64,000 nucleotides of DNA from CFX5 sp023384495 (GCA_048499455.1 JASNZV010000001.1:1054001-1118000), one strand, 5' to 3'; shown: positions 1 through 9,104, numbered from the stretch's first letter. The notes: generated by a model not told the origin, from the letters alone. Translations and numbers: made by a program.

Positions 1-1
1 C

Positions 2-220
2 GACGTCACCCCCTACAATTATGTGGTGCGGATGCTTGTGCGCGTCTTCCTTTTGTCGGAGGAGTTGGCCGACCACATTGCGTGGACGGCGCATCACGAA
101 GAGATCGCGGTCGTGGTCGTGCGCCCGCGGCCTGAAGCAGAAAAGCTGACTACGGTTGCCCATGCCCACGCCCGTATGGACGGCTTTCCCCTCACCTTTA
201 GCCTGGAGCCAAACGAGTGA
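2..220 (+). CDS. clpS: ATP-dependent Clp protease adaptor ClpS (C-terminal part)
   Basis: This is the 3' end of a gene that starts before the window; the frame is open from base 2 and ends at the TGA at 218-220. The 72 visible residues follow the ClpS core: a start like DVTPYNYVV, the helix VRVFLLSEELADHIAW, a strand IAVVVVRPRPEAE, and the end GFPLTFSLEPNE. ClpS docks on the N-terminal domain of ClpA/ClpC-type unfoldases and delivers N-degron substrates in the cytoplasm. The N-terminal extension and the first binding-pocket residues are outside the window. The stop overlaps the next start, so the two genes are probably co-translated. The family call rests on the overall pattern and is fairly firm. 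Confidence 0.82.
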   Translation, partial: DVTPYNYVVRMLVRVFLLSEELADHIAWTAHHEEIAVVVVRPRPEAEKLTTVAHAHARMDGFPLTFSLEPNE

Positions 221-702
221 TGACCACACACGCCGAGCCAGCGTGGCTGCACGGCCACCCACATGAGCCCAACCCGACGCCCCCCACCGATGATGCAGCC
301 CTGCTTATTTACCAGGGCGCTGCGTCACCGCAAACCGTCGATCTGGAAACGCTGCGTAGGCTGCCAACCGTATCCGTAGGTGGCTGCTATATCATCAGCA
401 CGGGGCACGGTGTCTCGGGTCCCTTTACCTTCACCGGCGTGCGCCTCGTCGATTTGCTGGCGCGCCTGTTGGGTCAGGGCGCCATCTGGCGCTACGCCGA
501 TGTGGTGAGCGCCGACGGCTTCGGGACGCGGGTCCACGCGCCCGAGGTGGTTGCCCAGACCGAACGCCCCATCATCCTTGCCCACACGGTGGACGGCGCG
601 CAACTTACCCGGGCGCAGGGGCTGGTGCGGCTGATCGTGCCTAGCGAAACCGACGACGCCCTCCGCCAGGTCAAGTGGGTGGCGGAAATCCGAGTCTCAT
701 AA
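220..702 (+). CDS. Molybdopterin-dependent oxidoreductase fold protein, small
   Basis: A 160-residue protein resembling the sulfite-oxidase type molybdopterin-binding domain. Visible features are a strand-rich start (LLIYQGAASPQTVDLETLRR), a STGHGVSGPFTFTGVRLVDLL block like the region where these proteins hold the cofactor, and a C-terminal LVRLIVPSETDDALRQVKWV, typical of the family end. It is shorter than catalytic sulfite oxidases and has no signal peptide, heme or dimerisation domain. The usual cysteine ligand of molybdenum cannot be placed with confidence, so it may be a non-catalytic relative. ATG 220 overlaps the clpS stop by one base; GTG 217 is an alternative start with a four-base overlap. 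Confidence 0.62.
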   Translation: MTTHAEPAWLHGHPHEPNPTPPTDDAALLIYQGAASPQTVDLETLRRLPTVSVGGCYIISTGHGVSGPFTFTGVRLVDLLARLLGQGAIWRYADVVSADGFGTRVHAPEVVAQTERPIILAHTVDGAQLTRAQGLVRLIVPSETDDALRQVKWVAEIRVS

Positions 703-703
703 C

Positions 704-1045
704 ATGATCCATCTACTTTCCGAGCCGGCGACGACCGAGCAGATGCAAGAGATGCTCAACGAATATGGCGACATGATCAAGATTGTCGTCGATATCCGTC
801 GCGGCATGTTGGCAGGCGGCGCTGAGATGCACTACGAATGTGAAGAAGTGCTGCTGGAACAAGGGAGTGAACAGGACGACCTTTGGGGCGCAAACTGGTA
901 TCCGGCCCGGCGACAGACTGAATTCGAATCGCTCATCAACATTCGTCCACGCTTGAACAATCGAAGCATGTTGATCCAGAGTCCGGAGATTCGAGAGAAA
1001 GTTGAGTCGATCACGCTGCGCCTGTTGGGAGGCATTTTGCCATGA
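704..1045 (+). CDS. DUF5674 family protein
   Basis: A 113-residue soluble protein that matches the DUF5674 pattern: an IKIVVDIRRGMLAGGAEMH segment, then ECEEVLLEQGSEQDDLWGA, and INIRPRLNNRSM near the end. No function is established for the family, though its members are small and often sit near mobile or toxin-antitoxin-like genes. The start lies one base after the preceding stop, and the end overlaps the next start (ATGA at 1042-1045), so it is read in one transcript with its neighbours. Confidence 0.7.
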   Translation: MIHLLSEPATTEQMQEMLNEYGDMIKIVVDIRRGMLAGGAEMHYECEEVLLEQGSEQDDLWGANWYPARRQTEFESLINIRPRLNNRSMLIQSPEIREKVESITLRLLGGILP

Positions 1046-1398
1046 ACGTTCGTAACAGACGTGAGCGCTTTGTGCAATATCCGCTTGCTACGCGGATCGG
1101 GAGCATTGCAGCTGATCTGGCGCGGGTTGCTTCATCGGCGAGACACAACCCAGTCAATCCAATCGTCGACAAGATGCTAACGGAAAGCCTCTATTTTATC
1201 GAGTGGACAGCCGCCGAGACCGAACCGGAAGTGGCCACCGAGTTGGTGGACATTCAGCGCATGATCGCGCTCTGGCGCAAAGCGTGGCCGGAGGCGCAGA
1301 AATATCCCGCCCAGCGCACCCTGCTCTCGGTGCAAGCCAAGAAATGGTCAGACCAGATTCTCGGCTACTCCGGGTTGCTCGAGGAAGCGGAATCGTAA
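1042..1398 (+). CDS. Small conserved-looking protein of unknown function
   Basis: An 118-residue, probably all-helical protein that I do not recognise. It contains ATRIGSIAADLARVASSAR, a central acidic helix YFIEWTAAETEPEVATEL and a C-terminal amphipathic stretch ending LGYSGLLEEAES. It overlaps the upstream DUF5674 gene by four bases, which is the main support that it is real and co-expressed. The compact two-gene arrangement is compatible with an operonic regulatory or toxin-antitoxin-like pair, but nothing in the residues proves this. Confidence 0.6.
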   Translation: MNVRNRRERFVQYPLATRIGSIAADLARVASSARHNPVNPIVDKMLTESLYFIEWTAAETEPEVATELVDIQRMIALWRKAWPEAQKYPAQRTLLSVQAKKWSDQILGYSGLLEEAES

Positions 1399-1403
1399 TT
1401 CCC

Positions 1404-4400
1404 TCACCGCACTGCATCTTCGGCCAACACCTGGTCGAGCGTGGCCACCAGGCGGTCGGCGTCGGCGGCGTCAAAGGGCAGCGGCGGCTTTAGCTTGAGC
1501 ACATTGTGATCTGGCCCGTCGGTGCTGATGAGGATGCCGTGGCCGCGCATGCGGTCGGCGACATAGGCGGCGGCTTTCCCCGCGGGCGCCCGGGTCTCGC
1601 GATCCACCACCAACTCGGCGCCGATGAAAAGCCCCAACCCGCGCACATCCCCAATCAGCCGATGGCGCGCCATTAGCCCGCGCAGCCCCTCCATCAGCCG
1701 CTTGCCGGTGCGCAGCGCATGCGCCTGCAACCCCTCGCGCTCGATCACCTCCAGCACGGCCATGCCAATCGCACACGAAACTGGGTTGCCGCCAAAGGTG
1801 TTGAAGTATTCCATGCCGTTGGCAAAGGCGTCGGCAATCGCCGGCGTGGTGACCACCGCGCCCAGCGGGTGCCCGTTGCCAATCGGCTTGCCCAGCGTCA
1901 CAATGTCGGGGATCACCCCCTGTGTCTCAAAGCCCCAGAAGTGCGTCCCCACCCGGCCAAAGCCCACCTGAACCTCATCGGCAATGCAGACGCCGCCGGC
2001 CGCGCGCACATGCCGGTACGCCTCGGCCAGATAGCCGTCGGGTAGCACGATCTGGCCGCCGCACCCGAGCAGCGATTCGGCGATAAAGGCGGCCACGCCC
2101 CGCCCTTGCGCCTCGACCTGGGCCACCTGTTCGGCAACATGGCGGGCATAGGCCGCGCCCGTCTCCATCCCGCGATAGGGGCCGCGATAGGGGTCGGGCA
2201 TGAGCGCGACATGGGTGGTGGGCGGCGCGCCGCGGCCGCCGGGGCCGTCATGCTTGTAGGGGCTGATGTCGATGAGCGAGCTCAGATTGCCGTGATAGGC
2301 CACATCAAGGCAGATAGTGTCGGTCTGGCCAGTGTAGACGCGCGCCATGCGCAGCGCCAGATCGTTGGCCTCGCTGCCCGAATTGACAAAGAAGCAGACC
2401 GAGAGCGGCGCAGGCAGTGTGGCCGTCAATCGCTCGGCGTATTCCACCAGGTTGTCGTGTAGGTAGCGCGTATTGGTGTTGAGCACGGCCATCTGCGCCT
2501 GCCCCGCCCGAACGACATGTGGGTGGCAATGGCCGACGTGACAGACATTGTTGACGACATCCAAATAGGCGCGGCCTTCGTCATCATAAAGAAACTGACG
2601 CTGCCCGCGCACAATCTTGAGCGGTTTGCGATAGGATATGCTCAGGCTGCGCCCAATCCGCTGGCCGCGCGCCGCCAGCAACTCATCTGCGTTGCGCCCA
2701 GGTGGCGACAAAACTGCCGCCGGCATTTGAAGGATCAGGTTGGGATCGGGGCTGAGGCTCAGCCAAAGCTCGCGCTGGCTGGGCGCGGCCACACCGGGGA
2801 AGTCTGCGTCCATGCCCAGCAGGTCGGTGATGATCTGAAAGTGCAGGTGGGGCGGCCAGCCACCATTGGAGGCGGACTTGCCAATCGCGCCAATCTGTTC
2901 ACCCGGCCCCACTCGTTTGCCCGGATAGAGGCCCGCCAACGATTCCCGGCTCAGATGGCCGTAGAGCGTGAAGAAACGAATGGCGGGCGCGCCGTCGGGT
3001 TGATCGGCTGCGCTGTGCTCCAAGAGGATGACGGGGCCGTAATCCTGGTGCGTCTTGTTGTTCGCTACTGCGTAGACCACCCCAGCCAGCGGCGCAAAGA
3101 CGGGGCTGCCTGGCGGAAGGAAGAGGTCAACGCCCAGGTGAATCGTGCGCCGTTCGGGCAGCTCTTCGGTGATTGCGTCAAACTGTTGGCCCGTGTAGAG
3201 CAGCCGCGCTTCGTTGTAGCGGCCAATACCCACCGCCGCGCCGGCATCCGCTATCTCGGCGGCCAGGCGCGCGTTTAACTCGGCGGCGCCCCACCCCGGG
3301 CGTTCGGCAAGCAAAGGGCTACCCACGCTCAGGTCGAAGGGGCAGAGCGCCGCACCGCGGAGGTCGGGTGTGACCACGCTGCGGAACGCGCCGGCGTTCT
3401 GCTCGAGCCAGGTGACAATCGCCGGCGTCGCCGGGCAGGGGGGGCGCCCACACGCCTGACGAAACAGATAGTGCGCCAGGTTGGGGGGCGCGTTGCGCAG
3501 CCGCTCGATCAGCGCCCAGGCCGGCTGCTCGCTGATCGAGAGATAGCGGTTCTCTGGCTGTTGGCGCTGTTGATGGGCGGCCAGGCAGACGCTGGCGCAG
3601 AGGCGCATGCGGATCAACGGGTATATCAGGGCCAGTTCGTCCTCGGTGAGCGGGTATTCGGCGTGGTAGCCGGCGATGAGATGAGCCGCCGCCGTCAATG
3701 GGTCCGCCTTGTGGAGCATGGCGTAGGCTGCGGCGATGGCTGGCTCGGCCACGGTGTAACTATGGACCATGTCGCCAAAATCGATCACGCCCGCAATGGT
3801 TGGCTCGACTGGCCCCTGCAGAGTGGCCGGCGCGACAATCACGTTGTAATCGTTGCCATCGTTGTGGATGATGCTGGTGCGCAGGCTGGAGAGGCGCGGG
3901 GCCGTTTCGCCATCAAATTCGTCCAGCCAGGCCGCAACCCAGGCGCGTCGGGTTGGGTCGGCGATCTCGCCCAAGTGGCGGCGGATCACCTCGGGCGCGC
4001 GCCGCAGGTCCCATTGCAGCGTGCGGTCTGCGGCGGGGTGCGTGAAGGTGGCCAGGGCGCGATCCATGATACCCAGATAGGCGCCCAGGCTGCGCAACAA
4101 CGCGGGCGTATGGGGTTTGGCATCCGCCAATGGTTTGCCCGGCACGTAACGCAACAGCCGCGCGTGGTGCTTGGTGCCATCGGCGGCTGGAATGTGGAAC
4201 ATTGATTCGCCCATCAACGTCTGCTGAAGCTGCAACGGGGCAAACCGGCTGTCTGCGGCGTGCAGATGTGCGAGCGCCCTGTTTTGCAGGTCAAGCACAG
4301 CGCACTCTTCGTCAGCCCCGGCGATCTTGAGCACATATGCCTCACCAGTCGTGGTGGTCAGATGGAAATTCTGGTCGCGCTCGCTGGGCAATGGGCGGGC

Positions 4401-4484
4401 GGTCACCGGTAGGCCATACCATTCCGCCGCGACGCGGATGGCGTCTTCGACCGTAAAGCGGGGCGAGCGTTGGACATGTGACAT
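1404..4484 (-). CDS. Fused APH-type kinase / M23 peptidase-like / class III aminotransferase
   Basis: A 1026-residue protein with three domains. Residues about 1-340 form an aminoglycoside-phosphotransferase-like kinase with the catalytic loop HNDGNDYN (about 206-213) and the metal-binding IDFGDM (about 233). Residues about 420-570 resemble an M23 peptidase (HLGVDLFLPPGSPVFAP, LYGHLS, HLHFQ), keeping histidine and aspartate zinc ligands. Residues about 600-1020 are a class III PLP aminotransferase with DEVQVGFGR and the lysine motif GKPIGNG. Similar fusions in bacteria are linked to hydroxylysine or phosphoethanolamine-type kinase plus phospho-lyase steps, so phosphorylation of an amino alcohol followed by PLP-dependent elimination is plausible. 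No signal peptide is visible, which makes the M23 module puzzling. ATG 4484 is chosen because GGGAG lies five bases upstream. Confidence 0.85.
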   Translation of the reverse strand: MSHVQRSPRFTVEDAIRVAAEWYGLPVTARPLPSERDQNFHLTTTTGEAYVLKIAGADEECAVLDLQNRALAHLHAADSRFAPLQLQQTLMGESMFHIPAADGTKHHARLLRYVPGKPLADAKPHTPALLRSLGAYLGIMDRALATFTHPAADRTLQWDLRRAPEVIRRHLGEIADPTRRAWVAAWLDEFDGETAPRLSSLRTSIIHNDGNDYNVIVAPATLQGPVEPTIAGVIDFGDMVHSYTVAEPAIAAAYAMLHKADPLTAAAHLIAGYHAEYPLTEDELALIYPLIRMRLCASVCLAAHQQRQQPENRYLSISEQPAWALIERLRNAPPNLAHYLFRQACGRPPCPATPAIVTWLEQNAGAFRSVVTPDLRGAALCPFDLSVGSPLLAERPGWGAAELNARLAAEIADAGAAVGIGRYNEARLLYTGQQFDAITEELPERRTIHLGVDLFLPPGSPVFAPLAGVVYAVANNKTHQDYGPVILLEHSAADQPDGAPAIRFFTLYGHLSRESLAGLYPGKRVGPGEQIGAIGKSASNGGWPPHLHFQIITDLLGMDADFPGVAAPSQRELWLSLSPDPNLILQMPAAVLSPPGRNADELLAARGQRIGRSLSISYRKPLKIVRGQRQFLYDDEGRAYLDVVNNVCHVGHCHPHVVRAGQAQMAVLNTNTRYLHDNLVEYAERLTATLPAPLSVCFFVNSGSEANDLALRMARVYTGQTDTICLDVAYHGNLSSLIDISPYKHDGPGGRGAPPTTHVALMPDPYRGPYRGMETGAAYARHVAEQVAQVEAQGRGVAAFIAESLLGCGGQIVLPDGYLAEAYRHVRAAGGVCIADEVQVGFGRVGTHFWGFETQGVIPDIVTLGKPIGNGHPLGAVVTTPAIADAFANGMEYFNTFGGNPVSCAIGMAVLEVIEREGLQAHALRTGKRLMEGLRGLMARHRLIGDVRGLGLFIGAELVVDRETRAPAGKAAAYVADRMRGHGILISTDGPDHNVLKLKPPLPFDAADADRLVATLDQVLAEDAVR

Positions 4485-4948
4485 GAGGGCTCCCAAATGT
4501 GTGGTTCCTATCCGATTGGATAACTCTATCTTAACGTATGTCCGATTCTTTTGTGAAGGACACAGTCACTTGTGAACCGAATGTGCTCATCAAACGTTAT
4601 AGAGATGTGGGTTGGAGAACCCGTTTGAATCGCTCCGGCGATGGATCCAGGTTGTCAGCGCAACTGTAATCCATCGGATTCCGTATAAATAATCGAGAGA
4701 TCTAGCGGCGGTTTCCGGTGACGAACCGGCGGTATGGAAACCGCCGCTACGTCCACGGGTTACGCTGCAAATATCCAGAAACTTTGTTTACGCTGTATTT
4801 ACTGTGTAATAACCCAGTCTGGATCAACGCGGAATAAACGATCCGGCGCGACAATGGTGAGTGTCGACGCCCTGACTTTGGGGCGCCAAAGACCGACCCC
4901 AACGATCATCCTCAACGATCAATCCGAGGTGAATGGAGCGCAAGAGCT
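4485..4948. other. Intergenic region between divergent genes
   Basis: This 464-base region separates the kinase/aminotransferase gene, read leftward, from the membrane protein, read rightward. Both promoters must lie here, but no convincing -35/-10 pair stands out. It is richer in A and T than its surroundings and holds one strong hairpin, listed separately. No tRNA-like or other RNA gene was recognised. Confidence 0.5.
4703..4749. repeat. 14-bp perfect inverted repeat (hairpin)
   Basis: TAGCGGCGGTTTCC at 4703-4716 is matched exactly by its reverse complement at 4736-4749, with a 19-base loop that can itself pair (CCGGT with ACCGG). No T-run follows on either strand, so it is more likely an extragenic palindrome or a small miniature-element remnant than an intrinsic terminator. 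Confidence 0.75.
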
Positions 4949-6037
4949 TTGGCAGATACAGCGGATACAAATGTAACAGGCCGAATGTATGGCGCAACCG
5001 CCCCGCGGGCAGTGCCGCGCGCGATTGGAGGGCTGGCGTTTGACTGGGTAGCCGTTGTGCTCAATGTGCTCTTTGTCAGCGGTCTTTATCTGGATGGTTG
5101 GGCGCACAATCATGGCCGGGTGGACGAGAGCTTTTTCACGCCCTGGCATGCCTTTTTCTACGCCGGGTTTGGGCTGATTGTACTGTTAATGGTGTTCACC
5201 GTGCTCATCAACCGGATGCGGGGATACCCGTGGCAACGGGCGACCCCGGCGGGCTATGCGCTCTCATGGGTGGGGGTGGTGATCTTCACCGCGGGTGGTC
5301 TTGGCGATCTGATCTGGCATGAGATTTTTGGTGTGGAGGAAGATCTAGAGGCGCTGCTTAGCCCCACGCATTTGGCGCTGATCATTGGCCTCGCCCTGAT
5401 TGTGAGTGGCCCCCTGCGCGCCGCCTGGCAGCGCATTGGGCGCCGCCCTACCTGGCGCACTTTGGGCGCGGCGCTGTTTTCATTGGCGGCGCTGATCTCA
5501 TCGTTTACTTTCATCATGATGTACGCACACCCGATTACATTCAACATCGCCGGGGCCACCCATCGAGAATTTGATCGCGACATCGGCCAGATGGCCGGCG
5601 TGTTGGGCATGTTGGTGACGACATCACTGCTGATGGGGCCGACACTGTTGGTCATGCGGCGTTGGGCATTGCCGCCGGGCAGCCTGACGTTGGTGTGGGG
5701 CGCCAACCTCACCGCGATGACGGTTGTAAACTATCATCATACGTACACCATCTACCAATATCTGATCATGCTCGGCGCCATTGTGGTGATAGACCGTCTG
5801 CGCATGCGCCTACAACCGTCGATCCGCAATACAGGCGGATGGCGGGTCTTCGCCTTGATTGCGCCTGTGCTCTATATTGGCGGCTATGTCGTGGCGCTGC
5901 TGCTCACCGAGGGCAGCAACTGGTCAGTCCCTTTGCTGAGTGGCGCGGTCATGCTGGCGGGGCTGGGCGGTTGGCTGCTCAGCTATCTGCTGATCCCCCC
6001 GCGCATGCCGGTGGAGTCGAGTCATTTGCTACGCTAA
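4949..6037 (+). CDS. Polytopic membrane protein of unknown function
   Basis: A 362-residue integral membrane protein with about nine hydrophobic segments, beginning at GLAFDWVAVVLNVLFVSGLY and ending with a helix near LLSGAVMLAGLGGWLLSYLL. Several helices carry histidines near membrane borders (WAHNHGRVDE, PWHAFFYAG, IWHEIFG, PTHLALI, YAHPITF, VNYHHTYTIYQ). This spacing could bind a metal or heme, but no known family was recognised. The TTG at 4949 has GGAG ten bases upstream; ATG 4985 (MYGATAP) is the alternative. It is transcribed alone, and the downstream gene points the other way. Confidence 0.7.
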   Translation: MADTADTNVTGRMYGATAPRAVPRAIGGLAFDWVAVVLNVLFVSGLYLDGWAHNHGRVDESFFTPWHAFFYAGFGLIVLLMVFTVLINRMRGYPWQRATPAGYALSWVGVVIFTAGGLGDLIWHEIFGVEEDLEALLSPTHLALIIGLALIVSGPLRAAWQRIGRRPTWRTLGAALFSLAALISSFTFIMMYAHPITFNIAGATHREFDRDIGQMAGVLGMLVTTSLLMGPTLLVMRRWALPPGSLTLVWGANLTAMTVVNYHHTYTIYQYLIMLGAIVVIDRLRMRLQPSIRNTGGWRVFALIAPVLYIGGYVVALLLTEGSNWSVPLLSGAVMLAGLGGWLLSYLLIPPRMPVESSHLLR

Positions 6038-6090
6038 TCGCCCTACGCGCCGGTTGTTGGCCCACCTTTCGAGTCACTACTGAAGCGTCA

Positions 6091-8895
6091 TTACTGAAGC
6101 AGGGAGGCAATCTGTTCGGTGTGGGGAATGAACATGCGGTCGCCTGGCCTGAGCAAAAAGGCAGGGCGCACAATCTCGGCGTTCACGGTCTGTAACAGAC
6201 GCAACGGCAGGCCAAACTCGGTGGCAATGCGCGCCCATGAGTCGCCCGGTTGAACGGTGTAATATTCACCCTCGCCACCCACCTCAATCGCAATGCCGCT
6301 GGGCACAAGCAGGCGGTCGTTGGGGCGCAAGATCCCTTCATTCCGCATGACATGAGGATTGGCTGCTTGAAGTTCACCGACAGTTAGCCCAAAACGGCGG
6401 GCCAACAGGGTCCAGTATTCGCCGCTCTGAACCGAGTAATAGGCGAGGCTGCTGCACGGGCCCACATTGACGGCCAACCCTCGGTTGCGCGCCCACTGAA
6501 TCCGCCGCATCCGTTCCAGCTCTTGATCGGGGTAGTAAAAGACGACGAGCCGATCGCCGTCGGCGCGCGTCACCGCCGCCGTGTTGATGGCAGCCGGCGC
6601 TTGCAGCACATGGGGGCGCTCAGATACTGTGGATTGGGGCGGCGCTTCGGGAGCGGCCAGGCCATGAATATCGGCCAGCCGGAAAAGCCGCCGCGCTTGT
6701 CCGTCGGGGTGGCCACAATAGACAGGCCCCCACGGATTGCCGGCGCGGTCGGCATGAACCGGCAGCGTCGCCTCGGTGACAAACATGTCCGCCAGGGGGC
6801 CATCCGCGCCGGCGGCGTCCATCCACGCGGCCGTAAAGTATTCACCGCCGCTGCGACAAGTGAGGTTCAGTGGACATTCGGAATGCAGCACGACATCGGG
6901 CGGTGGAGAAAACGCCCACGCCGCCGGGTCATCATCGGGAACGCCAAGCGTCTTGAGAAATTCCGGCTCGTTGATCACGGCTTCCATAAACGTCTGCCAC
7001 ATGGGCGCCGCGCCGCTGATGCCAGTGGCGTCGCGCATGGGGCGCCCATCGCTGTTGCCCACCCAGACACCGACCAAGAGGTGGCGCGTGTAGCCAATCG
7101 TCCAATTGTCGCGAAAACTGGTGGTGGTCCCCGTTTTCGCGGCGGCGGGCCGGCTAAGGCGCAGCGGGCTATTGGCGCCAAACATCGGGGTGCGGGCAGC
7201 GTTGTCGCTGAGGATGTCGGTTACCAGAAAGGCGGCCCCTGAAGAGATAGCCTGGAGCGGCTCTGGGTTTGCCAGCGGGTGGATAAGGCGATTCTGGCTG
7301 TCCAGAAATGTCTGCACAACTTGTGGAGGGAGATAGCGTCCCCCGTTGGCAATGGTGTGGTAGGCGGTCACCAGATCCATCAGAGTGACTTCATGACCGC
7401 CCAACGCCAACGTCAAATTATAATGGCTGGGTGATTGAGTTAGGCTACGAACGCCCAGCGCCGCAGCCCCCTCTAGCGCCCGTCGCATGCCCAGCGCGTC
7501 AAGGAGGCGGACGGCAGGCACATTGTAGCTGTTGGCCAGCGCTGCCCGCGCCGTCACCAACCCGCGGAAACGATTGTCGTAGTTCTGGGGGCGATAGAAC
7601 TGGCTGCCGCCCATGTCATAGGCCACGGGCAGATCCCACATGGCGGATGCAGGGCTGAGGAACAGCCCATCGAACGCGGTGGCGTAGAGCACTGGTTTGA
7701 GTGCGCTGCCCGGTTGGCGCGGCATAAGCGCCACATTGACCTGCCCACCGATGGAGGCATCGTCAAAATCGGCGCTCCCCACCATAGCCAGCACTTCGGC
7801 GCTTCCCGGGCGGAGCGCCACCAGTGCAGCATTGTTCATATTGTATCGCTCGCGGCCCTGGGCCACTCGTTCAGCCACCAGGTCTTGCGCCAATGTCTGT
7901 ATGCGTAGGTCAAGCGTGGTAAAGAGATTGAAGCCAGAACGTCTCGTGTAGCCGGGGCCAAGCTGGGCGTCAAGCACATCGATCACATACTGGACGAAGT
8001 GAGGCGCCAGGTTGGGGGGCGGCTCGACATTGCGTTGCAGGGTGAGGGGCTCGCGGAAAATAGCGTCGGCCTCGCGCTTGGCAAGCACATTGTGACGCAC
8101 CATCAGATCAAGTACAACGCCCTGGCGCTGCTTTACTGCCGAAAAATTGGTAAACGGATCAAGCGTTGCCGGGCGCTGGGGGATGCCGGCCAGAAAGGTC
8201 GCTTCGGCCCGCGTCAGGTCACGGGCATGCTTGCCAAAATAGACTTGCGCTGCGGCTTCCGGCCCATAGGCCAGGTTTCCATAATTCAGGAGGTTGAGAT
8301 ACATCTCCAGAATCTCGTCTTTGGTGTAAAGCGAGGTAAGTTCTTGGGCAAGGCCTGCCTCCAGCAATTTGCGATCCATGGAGGCGTCATAGCGCTGGTC
8401 TGGCCCCAAGAAGAGGTTGCGCGCGAGCTGCATCGTGATGGTGCTGGCGCCAGAGACAATGCGCCCTTCTGACGAATTGGCTACGGCCGCCGCTGCGATC
8501 CGGAACGGATCAATGCCGAGATTGGTATAGAAGGTGACATCCTCGGTCGCCACGGTGGCGCTGAGCAGGTGGGGGGAGATGCGTTCGAGGCCGATCCAGA
8601 TGCGGCGCCCTTCCTCAAAGAGTTCGGCCAGTTGCACACCGTTGCGGTCGTACACATAGGTGGTCTGAAACAGGCGAGGCAACGGGCCGGACTGATATTT
8701 TTGCAAATAGGCTTCGACCACAGCGGGCAGGCGCGAGGCGGGGCGCATGCCCACCATCTGCTCAGCTTGGCTACAACTGCTGAGAGACAGCAGGCTGACA
8801 AAAAGCGCACTGGCAACAACGAAGGGCAAGATTCGACACGCGGTAGGATGCTGTCGACGCCAGCGCAGGAATGGGAACAGGGATAGAAGTTGCAT
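6091..8895 (-). CDS. Class A penicillin-binding protein with two C-terminal LysM domains
   Basis: A bifunctional peptidoglycan synthase of 934 residues. The N-terminus has a hydrophobic helix ending LSLSSCSQ, which could be either a membrane anchor or a lipobox. The GT51 transglycosylase follows, with the catalytic glutamate in ATEDVTFY (about 118) and the block GASTITMQLARNLFLG. The transpeptidase carries the SxxK serine in PGSALKP (about 396), SYN (about 456) and KTGT (about 586). Two LysM repeats near residues 820 and 876 (YYSVQSGEYWTLLARRFG; YYTVQPGDSWARI) should bind glycan strands outside the cell; LysM on a class A PBP is uncommon. ATG 8895 is chosen over in-frame upstream codons because a promoter lies at 8941-8969 and the sequence beyond it is repetitive noise. 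Confidence 0.9.
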   Translation of the reverse strand: MQLLSLFPFLRWRRQHPTACRILPFVVASALFVSLLSLSSCSQAEQMVGMRPASRLPAVVEAYLQKYQSGPLPRLFQTTYVYDRNGVQLAELFEEGRRIWIGLERISPHLLSATVATEDVTFYTNLGIDPFRIAAAAVANSSEGRIVSGASTITMQLARNLFLGPDQRYDASMDRKLLEAGLAQELTSLYTKDEILEMYLNLLNYGNLAYGPEAAAQVYFGKHARDLTRAEATFLAGIPQRPATLDPFTNFSAVKQRQGVVLDLMVRHNVLAKREADAIFREPLTLQRNVEPPPNLAPHFVQYVIDVLDAQLGPGYTRRSGFNLFTTLDLRIQTLAQDLVAERVAQGRERYNMNNAALVALRPGSAEVLAMVGSADFDDASIGGQVNVALMPRQPGSALKPVLYATAFDGLFLSPASAMWDLPVAYDMGGSQFYRPQNYDNRFRGLVTARAALANSYNVPAVRLLDALGMRRALEGAAALGVRSLTQSPSHYNLTLALGGHEVTLMDLVTAYHTIANGGRYLPPQVVQTFLDSQNRLIHPLANPEPLQAISSGAAFLVTDILSDNAARTPMFGANSPLRLSRPAAAKTGTTTSFRDNWTIGYTRHLLVGVWVGNSDGRPMRDATGISGAAPMWQTFMEAVINEPEFLKTLGVPDDDPAAWAFSPPPDVVLHSECPLNLTCRSGGEYFTAAWMDAAGADGPLADMFVTEATLPVHADRAGNPWGPVYCGHPDGQARRLFRLADIHGLAAPEAPPQSTVSERPHVLQAPAAINTAAVTRADGDRLVVFYYPDQELERMRRIQWARNRGLAVNVGPCSSLAYYSVQSGEYWTLLARRFGLTVGELQAANPHVMRNEGILRPNDRLLVPSGIAIEVGGEGEYYTVQPGDSWARIATEFGLPLRLLQTVNAEIVRPAFLLRPGDRMFIPHTEQIASLLQ

Positions 8896-8940
8896 AGGCT
8901 GTGGAGTGGTGCAGAACCAAACGACACATGCGCTATCCCT

Positions 8941-8969
8941 ATTGTATACGGCAAACGTTTGGCGGTCAA
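8941..8969 (-). promoter_or_regulatory. Sigma70-type promoter for the penicillin-binding protein gene
   Basis: On the minus strand, TTGACC (8969-8964) and TACAAT (8946-8941) are separated by exactly 17 bases. The start codon at 8895 lies about 40 bases downstream of the expected transcription start, which supports the chosen start. Confidence 0.6.
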
Positions 8970-9016
8970 CCAACGCGCCATTCGCATAGCACATTTGCGG
9001 CCAACGTCCCGTCTCT

Positions 9017-9090
9017 GACGATAGACGATGGACGATAGACGATAGACAATGGACCATGGACATGCGCCTTCGTCTATCATCCATCGTCGC
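9017..9090. repeat. Heptanucleotide tandem repeat with an inverted partner
   Basis: Seven head-to-tail copies of a degenerate 7-mer (GACGATA/GACGATG) run from 9017 to 9065. They are followed at about 9070-9090 by the complementary CGTCTATCATCCATCGTC, so the region can fold back on itself. The same words recur at 51521-51560. This is noncoding, despite an accidental open frame running through it. Confidence 0.75.
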
Positions 9091-9104
9091 AACTGTGGGC
9101 TCAC

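Noticed and set aside
4500..4948. Riboswitch in the long leader before the membrane protein
   Set aside because: The hairpin at 4703-4749 is a simple palindrome; no conserved riboswitch core could be recognised.
9017..9090. CRISPR array suspected from the regular spacing of GACGATA words
   Set aside because: The units are seven bases and contiguous with no spacers; it is a simple tandem repeat.
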